DNA of 56,338 nt from Paenibacillus chibensis (GTDB lineage Bacteria > Bacillota > Bacilli > Paenibacillales > Paenibacillaceae): the NCBI RefSeq assembly GCF_004001045.1, contig NZ_BIMK01000014.1, positions 1 through 56,338 on the forward strand. The letters are read 5' to 3'. This document shows, one piece after another, positions 8,211-16,669 of the stretch (positions are counted from its first letter, which is position 1; each line of letters opens with the position of its first letter). The position numbers and the translations under genes are program-made. The notes under the pieces are model-generated. The model ran no database searches and had not been told where the DNA came from. It worked only from the letters and a program-made list of their open reading frames with translations.

Positions 8211-9082
8211 CAATGGTATTGCACCACCAGATCAATCAGCGTAAAGACAAATACCGCGATACTGAGAACGCTGTTCATCGTAAAGAACGAGGTTTGCAGC
8301 TTGCTCATGTCTTTCGGAGACAAAATATAGTGTTCATAGAACAAGATGATATAGGAGATCACCATGCCTGCGAAATACCACCAGCTAAGCTCTGTCACGA
8401 AGAAAAGAAAGACAAAGCCAACAGCGGTCACTACATGGAAATACCGGGCGATCAAAAGAGATTTATGAAGTCCGAACCGTGCTGGAATGGAGTATAGTCC
8501 TTCTTTTTGGTCGAACTCCATGTCTTGAATGGCATAAATGACGTCGAAGCCTGCGGTCCAGAACGCCACCGTTACATACAGCAGCACTGCGGTCCAATCC
8601 ATGCTGCCCGTCACTGCGACCCAGCCTCCGAGCGGCGCCAGGCCTAACGTCAGTCCGAGCACCAGATGACAAAGCCATGTAAAACGTTTGGTGTAAGAAT
8701 AAAATACGAGCATAAAGACCGCTACAGGCAGCAGCTTCAATGCGAGCGACGAAAGCTCGTAAGCCGCCCAGAATAATAAAACAAATGAAATGATCGTAAA
8801 CACGATGACTTCCGTATTTTTGAGCAGACCTGCCGGAATGGCACGTCCGGCGGTACGCGGATTCTTTTTATCAATGACCTGGTCGATCATCCGGTTCAGG
8901 CCGAACGCCGCGCTCCTTGCGCCGAACATCGCCATCAGAATCCAGCCGATCTGTGCCCAGGAGGGCAAGTGGCCGTTCATGACGACAGAACCCAGGATCG
9001 CCCCCATGAAAGCAAACGGAAGGGCAAACAAGGTATGCTCGATCTTGATCATTTCCAAAAACACGCCGATTTTCTTAAACAT
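8210..9082 (-). CDS. ubiA: UbiA-family prenyltransferase (probable MqnP)
   Basis: Integral membrane prenyltransferase that attaches a polyprenyl chain to an aromatic acid. The 290-aa protein has about eight hydrophobic segments and the Mg-diphosphate motif NRMIDQVID followed by NPRTAGRAIP near residue 60-80. The second conserved region (FDVIYAIQDMEFDQKEGLYSIP; split here as FDVIYAIQD and EFDQKEGLYS) lies near 180-200. The ATG at 9082 has an AAGGAG SD and overlaps menG by 8 nt; an upstream start at 9103 lacks a SD. It resembles 4-hydroxybenzoate-type UbiA rather than MenA, which with ubiX next door points to MqnP of the futalosine pathway. Confidence 0.88.
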   Translation of the reverse strand: MFKKIGVFLEMIKIEHTLFALPFAFMGAILGSVVMNGHLPSWAQIGWILMAMFGARSAAFGLNRMIDQVIDKKNPRTAGRAIPAGLLKNTEVIVFTIISFVLLFWAAYELSSLALKLLPVAVFMLVFYSYTKRFTWLCHLVLGLTLGLAPLGGWVAVTGSMDWTAVLLYVTVAFWTAGFDVIYAIQDMEFDQKEGLYSIPARFGLHKSLLIARYFHVVTAVGFVFLFFVTELSWWYFAGMVISYIILFYEHYILSPKDMSKLQTSFFTMNSVLSIAVFVFTLIDLVVQYH

Positions 9083-9821
9083 CCCGATTCTCCTTAATCC
9101 CAATATGTAATGCCGCGATGCCGCCAGTCAGGGGATAGGCCTCGACATGCTCTAGTCCGACGCTCCGGAAAATCGCTGCCAGCTCCTCCCTTCCCGGAAA
9201 GAGGGCCAACGAATCGGGCAGCCATTTGTACTGCTCATATCTCTTCGCAAAAAGCTTGCCAAGGTTTGGCAGTATTTTTTGAAAATAAAAATAATAAATG
9301 CCTTTGAACGGCTGCCAGGTCGGCTTGGACAGCTCCAGACAAACAACCATCCCGCCCGGTTTAACGACGCGTCTCATTTCATGAAGAACCTTTTCCAAGT
9401 CAGGCACGTTCCGCAGTCCGAAGCCGATGGTCACATAATCGAATTGATTATCTTCAAACGGCAGCTCCATGGCGTTGCCTTCGATCAATTGAATCTGGTT
9501 CTCCCTGTGCTTCTCGCGGATCTTTTTTTCGCCGACCTTCAGCATGTTCGAGCTGAAATCAAGTCCGGTAATGGTGCCGGTCCCGCTTGCTTCGGCCATG
9601 CTCAGCGTCCAATCGCATGTTCCGCAGCACAGATCCAGGGCTGTGTCCCCTTTTTTCATGGCCATTTTTCGCATCGTGAACTTGCGCCATGCCTTGTGTC
9701 TGCGGAAGCTCAAAATATCATTCATGATATCGTATTTGGATGCAATGCTTTGAAATACGGACTGAACATGATCGTATTGCTCTTCCGTATGGGATGGCGT
9801 CCCCGAAGTGTTCGTATTCAT
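9075..9821 (-). CDS. menG: Demethylmenaquinone methyltransferase
   Basis: SAM-dependent C-methyltransferase for the last step of menaquinone synthesis. The 248-aa protein has the family segment YDIMNDILSFRRHKAWR, the SAM motif ALDLCCGTCDWT and the GFGLRNVPD motif near 130-140. The order hepS-menG-(ubiA-ubiX)-hepT keeps the B. subtilis hepS-menG-hepT framework, with the two Ubi-type genes added. SD AGGG lies 7 nt before the ATG. Confidence 0.96.
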   Translation of the reverse strand: MNTNTSGTPSHTEEQYDHVQSVFQSIASKYDIMNDILSFRRHKAWRKFTMRKMAMKKGDTALDLCCGTCDWTLSMAEASGTGTITGLDFSSNMLKVGEKKIREKHRENQIQLIEGNAMELPFEDNQFDYVTIGFGLRNVPDLEKVLHEMRRVVKPGGMVVCLELSKPTWQPFKGIYYFYFQKILPNLGKLFAKRYEQYKWLPDSLALFPGREELAAIFRSVGLEHVEAYPLTGGIAALHIGIKENRDV

Positions 9822-9830
9822 AGCGATTCC

Positions 9831-10697
9831 CTACCCTTCTCCGACCGCTGATCCTGAAGCAAGAAGCTGCCGCTGAAAAGGTTCCAGCACTTGCCCGATA
9901 TCACGGAAGAGTCCGTCGCCCTTGACGCTCTTCAAGACGGTTTGAACGCCACCTACGGCCTGGCGCAGCTTCTCGGCCAGATGTTCTCCCGCTTTGTATT
10001 TGAGCATCAGCTTCTTCCAGTCTTTGTTGTCGATTTTATGTTCCTTAAGCGCCTGCTTGTCTTCTTCGCTCGCGACATCAAGAATATGCCAGTATGCATA
10101 GCTGTATAGGAACGATTCATTGCTGCTGCGCTGCATCTCTCTCACCACGGTTTCGCACTCGCTGACGTTATGAAGCAAGGAATTCCACAATTCACGCACA
10201 GATTCCTCAATCAGGGGAGTAAACGAAAGAAACAGCTGCATATTCAGCTGCACCGTTTGCCGCAAATATTCTTCCGCTGACAATAACAGGCTCTTCATCT
10301 TGCCGTACAGATTCATTTTAAGCACGTTCACGTCGCATATCGCCTGGCTGAGACGAGATACGGCTTCGATTTGCCCTTTCTGGGACAGGAGCTGATAAAA
10401 GCGGCTGCTGAAATAATCTCCTGCGAGAACCTTCAGCTGACGGGAGCGCATAAAGCCTTCTATCGGCTTCCCCTCCTGCGTGTCAATCGTTTCATGCGTA
10501 TCTATACCTACTTGCACGAGGGAAGTGACCAACGAGTATAGCTCGCTGTGTTCGGTCTGGTTGCTGGTTCCCTGGTTCAAAAAAATATATAACAGATGAA
10601 CACGGGCGTCAGGAAAAGGCGGCAGCTCCGTATGTTTTTGTATCATGTCGTATTCGACATATTTCTTTGCTAGTTGGGGTACGCGGTACGGTTTCAT
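9831..10697 (-). CDS. hepS: Heptaprenyl diphosphate synthase component I
   Basis: Non-catalytic subunit that pairs with HepT to set chain length. The 288-aa sequence lacks aspartate-rich motifs, as expected, and has the family features YFSSRFYQLLSQKG and AICDVNVLKMNLY. The ATG follows GGAGGCTGACG. It is first gene of the menaquinone transcription unit, with an extended -10 promoter upstream and an inverted repeat in the leader. Confidence 0.92.
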   Translation of the reverse strand: MKPYRVPQLAKKYVEYDMIQKHTELPPFPDARVHLLYIFLNQGTSNQTEHSELYSLVTSLVQVGIDTHETIDTQEGKPIEGFMRSRQLKVLAGDYFSSRFYQLLSQKGQIEAVSRLSQAICDVNVLKMNLYGKMKSLLLSAEEYLRQTVQLNMQLFLSFTPLIEESVRELWNSLLHNVSECETVVREMQRSSNESFLYSYAYWHILDVASEEDKQALKEHKIDNKDWKKLMLKYKAGEHLAEKLRQAVGGVQTVLKSVKGDGLFRDIGQVLEPFQRQLLASGSAVGEG

Positions 10698-10743
10698 CGT
10701 CAGCCTCCGAGCCTATTTCTTTCTCAAATCACTTTCATTTTCA

Positions 10744-10780
10744 CGAACAAGAGCTTTTGTTCACAATCTTTTCTATTATA
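10744..10780 (-). promoter_or_regulatory. hepS promoter (extended -10) and inverted repeat
   Basis: The minus strand has an extended -10 TGATATAAT (TATAAT at 10775-10780) without a good -35. Just downstream, at 10744-10761, GAACAA and TTGTTC arms flank six bases. The repeat would start close to +7 of the transcript, so it could be a repressor operator overlapping the start region or a 5' RNA hairpin. Confidence 0.55.
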
Positions 10781-10834
10781 TCACATGTTTTTTCGCCACG
10801 CACGGGTGCTTCTTCTTTTTCGGAATAAATATCA

Positions 10835-11389
10835 TTACCCATTTTGTCCGGTAACGAAATGATTTTTCCATAACATTGTTTCGATGACATGCAACCGCAG
10901 CTTGATGGGATCAGGCAGAGGCGATTCTCCTAACCGCATCAGCTCGGATCGAAGACCGGCATCCCAATCCTCCCGCTTGGCATCCAGTGCAAGCAATAAA
11001 TGCTTTGTCGTTCCAAGCCATTTGTCCTCGGCCAATAAACGGAGCTTCACCTGGTTTACGTTTATGGTGCTGGAAAAGCTGAAGGTAAGGATGTCTGCGA
11101 TGTTCTGATACAAGATGGAGCGCTTGATTTCGGGGCCGGATACCGTAAGATCGATCGACATGGAAGGTTCCGTCCACTCCACTCTTCGGATCGGCAGGGT
11201 CAGAGGCAGCGAATGAAGGGCGTCTACAATATTGCCACTTGTCAGCTCCCATCCCGGCTTCTGATAAGAAACGGGAATGGCCGGTTTAGAAACGGATATC
11301 AAGTTTTGGGGTCTATCGAATGGTGAGAGCAGGAGTACCGTTCCCATCGTGATGAAGAATGCGGCACCGGGCAGGAAAAAGCGGTTCAT
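10835..11389 (-). CDS. Hypothetical protein with N-terminal membrane anchor
   Basis: 184 residues with one hydrophobic segment at about 5-22 (FLPGAAFFITMGTVLLL) and the remainder predicted outside the membrane. GGGAGG stands 10 nt before the ATG. I do not recognise the family. The soluble part alternates short beta-like stretches. It lies between mtrB and hepS, where B. subtilis has no such gene. A cell-envelope location is likely; the function is unknown. Confidence 0.72.
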   Translation of the reverse strand: MNRFFLPGAAFFITMGTVLLLSPFDRPQNLISVSKPAIPVSYQKPGWELTSGNIVDALHSLPLTLPIRRVEWTEPSMSIDLTVSGPEIKRSILYQNIADILTFSFSSTINVNQVKLRLLAEDKWLGTTKHLLLALDAKREDWDAGLRSELMRLGESPLPDPIKLRLHVIETMLWKNHFVTGQNG

Positions 11390-11548
11390 CCAGGGGTGAC
11401 CTCCCTCGCTTGTTGGTATCCTATAGTTTAATCTCCATCACAGGAGTCCATACCTCATAGCCAACGAAAATAACCCCACAAAGTGGGGCCAGCTCTGTAT
11501 CCATCCATGTACTTTGCATGGCCCCGGAAACTTTAAATGCTAATATGT

Positions 11549-11571
11549 GAAAAAAAGCAGGCTATGCCTGC
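11549..11571 (-). terminator. Terminator of mtrB
   Basis: A GCAGGC/GCCTGC hairpin with ATA loop (11557-11571) is followed by at least seven T on the minus strand, 4 nt after the mtrB stop. A second hairpin CCCCAC/GTGGGG at 11474-11488 lies further downstream and may act as a backup. Confidence 0.88.
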
Positions 11572-11574
11572 CTT

Positions 11575-11799
11575 CTAGCTTTCACTTTCGATGATGCCGT
11601 GCTTGGTTTGAACTTCCGCTTTGCCGCGTATTTTCATGGCGGATGTATGATCCGTAAACTGCGCGATAAGAACTTCGCCTTTATCGAGCTTTTCCGTATG
11701 GTGGAATTTCGTGTCATGTCCCCGCGTCAAGCCGATGACCTGCACGCCGTTTTCCTTAGCTTTAACGACAATGTAGTCCGTGTTGTTGGATTGATCCAT
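11575..11799 (-). CDS. mtrB: Trp RNA-binding attenuation protein TRAP
   Basis: TRAP is an 11-subunit ring that binds tryptophan and wraps RNA with repeated NAG triplets, repressing trp genes. The 74-aa sequence aligns over its full length with B. subtilis TRAP. It keeps the RNA-contact residues Lys37, Lys56 and Arg58 and the tryptophan-site segments [12 protein letters not shown] and AQFTDHTSA. The ATG at 11799 has a GGAGGAG SD; an ATG six codons upstream does not. Its target is visible at 1846-1893. Unlike B. subtilis there is no mtrA (folE) beside it. Confidence 0.97.
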   Translation of the reverse strand: MDQSNNTDYIVVKAKENGVQVIGLTRGHDTKFHHTEKLDKGEVLIAQFTDHTSAMKIRGKAEVQTKHGIIESES

Positions 11800-11908
11800 G
11801 CTGTCTCCTCCTTCCATCGAGCCGGAGAGGATTTCCTCCGGACATAATTCTAATGCATTTATGGGTACACTGACACCGTATGATCTTTAAAAAGGAGTGT
11901 TTAAAAAG

Positions 11909-12043
11909 ATGAACTACGAACCGGCACAGCTGGATGAAGAAGCGTTATCCAAGCTTCGTGAATTCGAGCTGCAGATGAGCAGCGCGGCAGGCGAGCCTGT
12001 CGTACTTATCGCTTATACGGACCAGGAGGACATATCGCAGTAG
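11909..12043 (+). CDS. 44-aa conserved-looking small protein
   Basis: A plus-strand frame starting MNYEPAQLDEEALSKLREFE and ending VVLIAYTDQEDISQ, with AAGGAG 13 nt before the ATG. It is one of only three genes on this strand and is divergent from mtrB across 109 nt. The composition is acidic, with a likely amphipathic N-terminal helix. I do not recognise it. The good SD, open frame and helical pattern favour a real small gene. Confidence 0.6.
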   Translation: MNYEPAQLDEEALSKLREFELQMSSAAGEPVVLIAYTDQEDISQ

Positions 12044-12194
12044 AAAAGAAAAGGCCGTGAGCAGCCTGCAGATCCATCCGGTTTGATCCGAAAAGACTTG
12101 CAGGTATCTTCAAAGTGGGCTGCCCGACTGGACAGTGCAAGTTGAAGATTCATCACGGTCTTGTTCTTGCTTACATATGGAATATGTAGAAATC

Positions 12195-12467
12195 TTATTT
12201 AATTCCGTCTTTGAGCGCTTTGCCTGGTTTGAAAGCAGGAATTTTGCTCGAAGGGATTTCGATTTCTTCACCTGTTTGCGGGTTGCGTCCTTTGCGTGCA
12301 GAACGTTCGCGAACTTCAAAGTTGCCAAATCCTACGAGTTGGACTTTGTCTCCGTTTTGCAGAGCTTGCGCAATGGATTCGAATACGGCGTCAACCGCTT
12401 TCGTTGCATCCTTCTTGGACAATTCAGCCGTCTCGGAAACTTGGGAAATCAGTTCGGATTTATTCAT
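12195..12467 (-). CDS. hup: DNA-binding protein HU
   Basis: Nucleoid-associated HU homodimer protein that bends DNA. The 90-aa product starts MNKSELI, has the [21 protein letters not shown] beta-arm region near 46-66 and ends in the FKPGKALKD signature. The ATG at 12467 follows GGGGAGGTG; an open frame running upstream to 12650 is leader sequence, not protein. It lies directly upstream of mtrB and downstream of spoIVA, as hbs does in B. subtilis. Confidence 0.97.
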   Translation of the reverse strand: MNKSELISQVSETAELSKKDATKAVDAVFESIAQALQNGDKVQLVGFGNFEVRERSARKGRNPQTGEEIEIPSSKIPAFKPGKALKDGIK

Positions 12468-12602
12468 TTCTATTTCACCTCCCCAATAGTTGAATCGGTT
12501 GTTACTCACTCTTTCCGTTTTGCCGCAAAATATACGTTCATCTGCTTTTTTTACAGATAGAATCGCCATAAAGCCAGTACAGCCGCAGGCGCGGACAAAC
12601 TT

Positions 12603-12631
12603 ATAGTAATACAGTGCAACTAGAATTTCAA
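12603..12631 (-). promoter_or_regulatory. SigA promoter of hup
   Basis: The minus strand has TTGAAA, a 17-nt spacer and TACTAT. It gives a leader of about 130 nt containing a GC-rich inverted segment near 12583-12597. The rest of the 12468-12845 gap holds this promoter and the spoIVA terminator; I see nothing else there. Confidence 0.5.
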
Positions 12632-12800
12632 GAGTTTTAAGCGATCGCACCTTTTAAATGCATGGAAATGGCTTTAAAATCCAAGCGCCAGCACCCGTTT
12701 TCAAGCCATTCTCACACCATCTGGGGACTCTTTCATCTATCCTTAATTACGGGCTGCGTCACCACTTGAACTCTAGCTACAGGTATCCCAGAATACGCAA

Positions 12801-12836
12801 GAAAACCGCTTGGAGCATGCGCTCCTGCGGTTTTCT
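12801..12836 (-). terminator. Terminator of spoIVA
   Basis: Arms GAAAACCGC and GCGGTTTTC with inner GGAGC/GCTCC form a long hairpin just after the spoIVA stop, with T-rich ends on both strands. Confidence 0.8.
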
Positions 12837-12845
12837 CTGGCCGTT

Positions 12846-14324
12846 CTATAAAATGATGGCTATCAGTCCGCCAGAACCTTCATTGATGATTCTGCCGAGC
12901 GTTTCCTGCAGTTTATATCTGGCGTTATCCGGCATCATAGCAATTTTCCCTTGGATGCCCTCTCTTACGATGGAATGCAAGGACCGTCCGAAAATGTCTG
13001 AATCCCAAATCTTGATCGGATCGTTCTCAAAATCCTGAATCAGGTAGCGGACAAGCTCCTCGCTCTGCTTTTCCGTGCCGATGATCGGGGAGAATTCGGA
13101 TTCGACATCCACCCGGATCATATGGATGGAAGGCGCTGTGGCTTTCAGTCTGACGCCGAAGCGCGTGCCCTGACGGATGAGCTCCGGCTCATCAAGCGAC
13201 ATTTCGGCTAGTGATGGTGCCGCGATGCCATAGCCGGTCGTCTTGACCATCTCAAGCGCTTCTGCGAAACGGTCGTACTCGCGCTTGGCGTGGGAGAATT
13301 CCTGCATCAGCTGCAGCAGATGATCTTTACCGCGGATTTCTACGCCGACCACTTCCATCAGGATTTGATCGTACAGTTCGTCAGGTGCGAAGAGATCAAT
13401 CTCGGCAACCCCCTGACCCATGTTCATGCCGCTGAGCGCAGCGCGGTTGATGAATTCATAGTCCATGAATTGCGAGACGACGCGGTCAACGTCGCGCAGG
13501 CGCCGGATATCCTTCACCGTATCGCGAACGGAGTTTTCATAGTTGCTGCGCAGCCAGTGCTTCTCATTCAGCACCATGACCCAGCTTGGCAGATTCACAT
13601 TGACTTCATGCACAGGGAATTCGTACAGAACCTCGCGCAGTACGCCTGTGACATCCTCTTCCGTCATCGTCGCAGCGCTGAGAGACATGACCGGAATGTC
13701 ATACTTTTCAGCGAGCTCGCTCCGGAGCTGAAGCGCTTCCTCACTGCGTGGACGCGTCGAGTTGATCACGAGTACGAACGGCTTGCCGACTTCCTTCAAT
13801 TCGGCAATGACACGTTCTTCCGCCTCGACGTAGGAGCTGCGAGGAATTTCCGCGATAGAACCGTCTGTCGTCACCACCACGCCAAGCGTGGAATGTTCCT
13901 GAATGACTTTTCGTGTTCCGATTTCGGCTGCTTCCTGGAATGGGATCGGCTCCTCAAACCATGGGGTGGAGATCATACGGGGACCGTTTTCATCCTCGTA
14001 GCCTTTCGCACCTTCCACTGCGTAGCCTACGCAGTCAACCAGGCGCACATTGACGTCCAATCCTTCAGCCACCTTAATTTGCACTGCGTTGTTCGGTACA
14101 AATTTGGGCTCGGTTGTCATAATCGTTTTGCCGGCAGCACTCTGCGGCAGTTCATCCACGGCTCTGGCCCGGTCAGCTTCGCTAGCGATATTCGGAAGCA
14201 CAATGGTTTCCATGAACCGCTTGATGAACGTTGATTTGCCTGTTCGGACGGCGCCGACGACACCCAGGTAAATATCCCCGCCGGTGCGTTCGGCAATGTC
14301 CTTAAAAATGTCCACTTTTTCCAA
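12846..14324 (-). CDS. spoIVA: Stage IV sporulation protein A
   Basis: SpoIVA is the ATPase that polymerises on the forespore surface to form the basement layer of the spore coat. The 492-aa product matches B. subtilis SpoIVA in length and almost throughout in sequence, including Walker A GAVRTGKS at 24-31, DCVGY, and the C-terminal GSGGLIAIIL needed for localisation. The start is a TTG at 14324 with AGGAGGGG upstream. An in-frame ATG at 14342 is part of that SD region and would add six residues, so it is rejected. A SigE promoter lies at 14515-14543. Confidence 0.97.
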   Translation of the reverse strand: MEKVDIFKDIAERTGGDIYLGVVGAVRTGKSTFIKRFMETIVLPNIASEADRARAVDELPQSAAGKTIMTTEPKFVPNNAVQIKVAEGLDVNVRLVDCVGYAVEGAKGYEDENGPRMISTPWFEEPIPFQEAAEIGTRKVIQEHSTLGVVVTTDGSIAEIPRSSYVEAEERVIAELKEVGKPFVLVINSTRPRSEEALQLRSELAEKYDIPVMSLSAATMTEEDVTGVLREVLYEFPVHEVNVNLPSWVMVLNEKHWLRSNYENSVRDTVKDIRRLRDVDRVVSQFMDYEFINRAALSGMNMGQGVAEIDLFAPDELYDQILMEVVGVEIRGKDHLLQLMQEFSHAKREYDRFAEALEMVKTTGYGIAAPSLAEMSLDEPELIRQGTRFGVRLKATAPSIHMIRVDVESEFSPIIGTEKQSEELVRYLIQDFENDPIKIWDSDIFGRSLHSIVREGIQGKIAMMPDNARYKLQETLGRIINEGSGGLIAIIL

Positions 14325-14514
14325 AAGAGATCCCCTCCTCATTTACTCCGAAGGAAAAATGCTTAAGAGCATCCGCTTCGTGTTCCATCTGGAGCCTCGA
14401 GCCATTGCAACGGATTTGCGCCATACAATGTCGTCAGTAGTCCGCCGCCGGGGTCAGAATCGGATTGGAAACGGCAAAGCGGCGATACTCGCTTTAGGCA
14501 TTTGGACTAGTATC

Positions 14515-14543
14515 ATATTATGTACCTATCAAATGCAATATGA
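14515..14543 (-). promoter_or_regulatory. SigE promoter of spoIVA
   Basis: The minus strand reads TCATATT, 14 nt, CATAATAT, fitting the SigE consensus (KMATATT-N14-CATACANT) at the -35 and most of the -10. It fits the known mother-cell control of spoIVA. The leader is about 184 nt. The remainder of the 14325-14722 gap shows no other feature. Confidence 0.8.
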
Positions 14544-14722
14544 CGGGTATTTTGCAAAATCTCACAACCTGCAATCGATGGACCCAAAGCGGTTCCTGTG
14601 AAGAATCACCGTTACTTTGACGATTCCTAGGAATCCTAACCTTTCCCGGCCTCGTCATCCCTCTCAGATATATGCAAGAAGATGCTCTTCTATGTATAGC
14701 AATTTGAATCATGCTATTGCCC

Positions 14723-14776
14723 AAAAAAGAAAGCCCTCCCTAGAAGCGGCAACGCGCTTCCAGTGAAAGGCTTTCT
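14723..14776 (-). terminator. Terminator of the yphE-yphF unit
   Basis: GAAAGCC and GGCTTTC arms with an inner GAAGCGCG/CGCTTC-like stem are followed by six T on the minus strand, shortly after the lipoprotein gene. Confidence 0.85.
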
Positions 14777-14822
14777 GGCTTATTCTTAAGCTAATCGGCT
14801 GCTTATCGGCAGTTCCTAGGCT

Positions 14823-15575
14823 TCAAGGCTTCACAGCTACAGGCGAGTCGCCGGACCAGCGATATGCGAGCGACTTCACAGGCACATAGTCCGATGACTT
14901 GACGAGTTCTTCTCGCAAATCTTCATCTTTGGAAGGCTTGAGGCCTTCTTTATCGATCAACTGCATGATGTCAAAGGCGTAATCCACATACACGACGCCC
15001 GCTTCATCCATCATAAAATTCATGTCCTGTCCGGAATAGACGCTTTTGAGGACGATAGATTTGGTATTGGCAAGTGCGGGATCCACCAGGTATATCCCCG
15101 GGTACAGTTCTTCGCCTGCGGGCAGTTTCCCGCCATGGGCGCTCTTATATTGGTTCACCGCGCGCTGAACGTCATTTACCTTTTGGACGGTAATCAGATC
15201 CATGACCTTAACCGTCGGATCCGTCTCCTCATTTTGGATAAGGAAATAGGCACTGCCTCCCTTTTCGAAAGCTGTAGCCGGTATTTCATCAATATAGCCG
15301 CCTTTTTGCAACTGATCCAGATTAATGCGGAATTTCTCATATTTCGGCGTGTCCTCATCCGCGTTGATCATCGGAAGGATGCCCTGATCTTTTTGGAAGT
15401 CATCCAGCGCGGATTGAATCCGTTTCACGCTCTCGCGGTAGGATACCCTGTTTTCATTCTTCTTCTCGTCCGGATACAGGCAGCCGGTCAAACTGACCGC
15501 AAGCAGCACAACCATGACCGCTGCGGCAGCTTTCCGGAAGACACCGGAACGTCTGTCAAATCGAGCCTGAGTCAC
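14823..15575 (-). CDS. yphF: YphF-like lipoprotein
   Basis: About 250 residues with a signal peptide (VMVVLLAVSL) and lipobox LTGC, so the mature protein is likely anchored at the outer face of the membrane through its Cys. It has the position and general layout of B. subtilis YphF, a lipoprotein of unknown function between spoIVA and yphE. An AAAGGA SD directly abuts an ATG at 15584 but is well spaced from the in-frame GTG at 15575, so I choose the GTG; the ATG remains possible. It ends a five-gene run with two ferredoxins. Confidence 0.8.
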   Translation of the reverse strand: MTQARFDRRSGVFRKAAAAVMVVLLAVSLTGCLYPDEKKNENRVSYRESVKRIQSALDDFQKDQGILPMINADEDTPKYEKFRINLDQLQKGGYIDEIPATAFEKGGSAYFLIQNEETDPTVKVMDLITVQKVNDVQRAVNQYKSAHGGKLPAGEELYPGIYLVDPALANTKSIVLKSVYSGQDMNFMMDEAGVVYVDYAFDIMQLIDKEGLKPSKDEDLREELVKSSDYVPVKSLAYRWSGDSPVAVKP

Positions 15576-15647
15576 TTTGATCATCCTTTATATCCACTGA
15601 TTTATATTTTAGGTTTAGGTACGTCGCCAAAGGCGCTACGCTGTGGC

Positions 15648-16004
15648 CTACCACAGCTCATCCTCACGCTCTTGGCGTGCAGCCTCCAGCTGTCTGCGGA
15701 TAGCCGCCTTCAGCTTGTCTTCAGGCACGGTTACGGTCACTGTACCTTCGATTTTAGCCTGGCATGCCAGTCTATAGCCTTGTTCGACAAGCGATCCTAG
15801 CTTGCGTTGTTCGGATTCGGCGGCATGCGACAGATGCTTGGCTGCCGTCTCGTCCACCTGGATCTTGCACATAAGGCATCCCATCTTACCGCCGCAGCGG
15901 GTGGGAATATATACGCCGGCACGCTGTGCAGCAGCCAGCACCGATGTGCCCCGGCTGACCGTGGCCTTCTTGCCGGAAGGCTTAAATGTGATTTCATGGT
16001 TCAT
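15648..16004 (-). CDS. [2Fe-2S] ferredoxin
   Basis: 118 residues of plant-type ferredoxin fold. Cysteines at 37, 43, 46 (CGGKMGCLMC) and 81 (LACQAK) are the expected four cluster ligands, with a five-residue gap between the first two. The basic C-terminal tail (about 25 residues) is extra. SD GAGGAG is 10 nt before the ATG. It sits between a nucleotidyltransferase-fold gene and yphF. The electron partner is unknown. Confidence 0.88.
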   Translation of the reverse strand: MNHEITFKPSGKKATVSRGTSVLAAAQRAGVYIPTRCGGKMGCLMCKIQVDETAAKHLSHAAESEQRKLGSLVEQGYRLACQAKIEGTVTVTVPEDKLKAAIRRQLEAARQEREDELW

Positions 16005-16032
16005 CCTTACGCGGCTCCTCTCGCTCTATGAC

Positions 16033-16641
16033 TTAGCAAGAGCCGTTATGATCCTTGGCGAATTGCCAGCCCAGCAAGCTTTCTATTTGCCGGATATGCT
16101 CTTCCGAAAGGCTGTTGTCATTACAGATTTGCTGTAAAAGAAACACATGGGCAGGCAGATTCTTTCTCATCGTGCTTCCGATCGCTTCATAACGATCAGC
16201 CCGCTTCCGGAGAATGTTAAACACAAGCTCATGCCCAAGAGGCATCAACGGAAGACGCACCGATTCCAACTCGATCTCCACGGCATGCGGAAGGAGCTGT
16301 CTGTCCACCCTGACTTCGTATAAACTACCTTGCGAACGCACCTTGAATCCGCCCACCAATTCAACGGCATAGCCGTGTAGATCATAGTGGCTGAGGACGG
16401 AATAATAGGTATCCGTTTCGCTTACCGCCGGCCGGTCCGTTGATCGGTCAGAAAGCAGCTGATGAAGCTTGGCCGTATGTATCTGATCTGTATAAACATC
16501 GATGTCTCTTGGCATTGCTTCCAGATGCACATTCTGGAGCAAAAGTCCGCAGCTGCCGCCGATCAGCCAGCATGTACCGGCTTCGCGAAGCCGCACAGAC
16601 ATCTGCAGCAGCGCTTGCTGTAATTCGGATGTGATCTGCAT
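16033..16641 (-). CDS. Nucleotidyltransferase-fold protein
   Basis: 202 residues with the Pol-beta-like nucleotidyltransferase signature: GGSCGLLLQ near 28-36 followed by PRDIDVYTD near 44-52, giving the GGS...DxD pattern. The later acidic residue is probably the Glu/Asp of ELVGGF or VEIELE. The substrate cannot be told from sequence. It lies between two ferredoxin genes on the same strand with 28-nt gaps, so co-transcription is likely. Confidence 0.78.
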   Translation of the reverse strand: MQITSELQQALLQMSVRLREAGTCWLIGGSCGLLLQNVHLEAMPRDIDVYTDQIHTAKLHQLLSDRSTDRPAVSETDTYYSVLSHYDLHGYAVELVGGFKVRSQGSLYEVRVDRQLLPHAVEIELESVRLPLMPLGHELVFNILRKRADRYEAIGSTMRKNLPAHVFLLQQICNDNSLSEEHIRQIESLLGWQFAKDHNGSC

Positions 16642-16669
16642 GGCTCACTCTCCCGTTCTCTCCACCCGT

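Noticed and set aside
11474..11525. Small RNA gene downstream of mtrB (CCCCAC/GTGGGG and GGGGCC/GGCCCC arms)
   Set aside because: More simply read as a secondary terminator; no promoter is visible for a separate RNA.
12468..12650. N-terminal extension of HU
   Set aside because: HU is a 90-aa protein with a strong SD at its ATG (12467); the extension is the leader region with the promoter.
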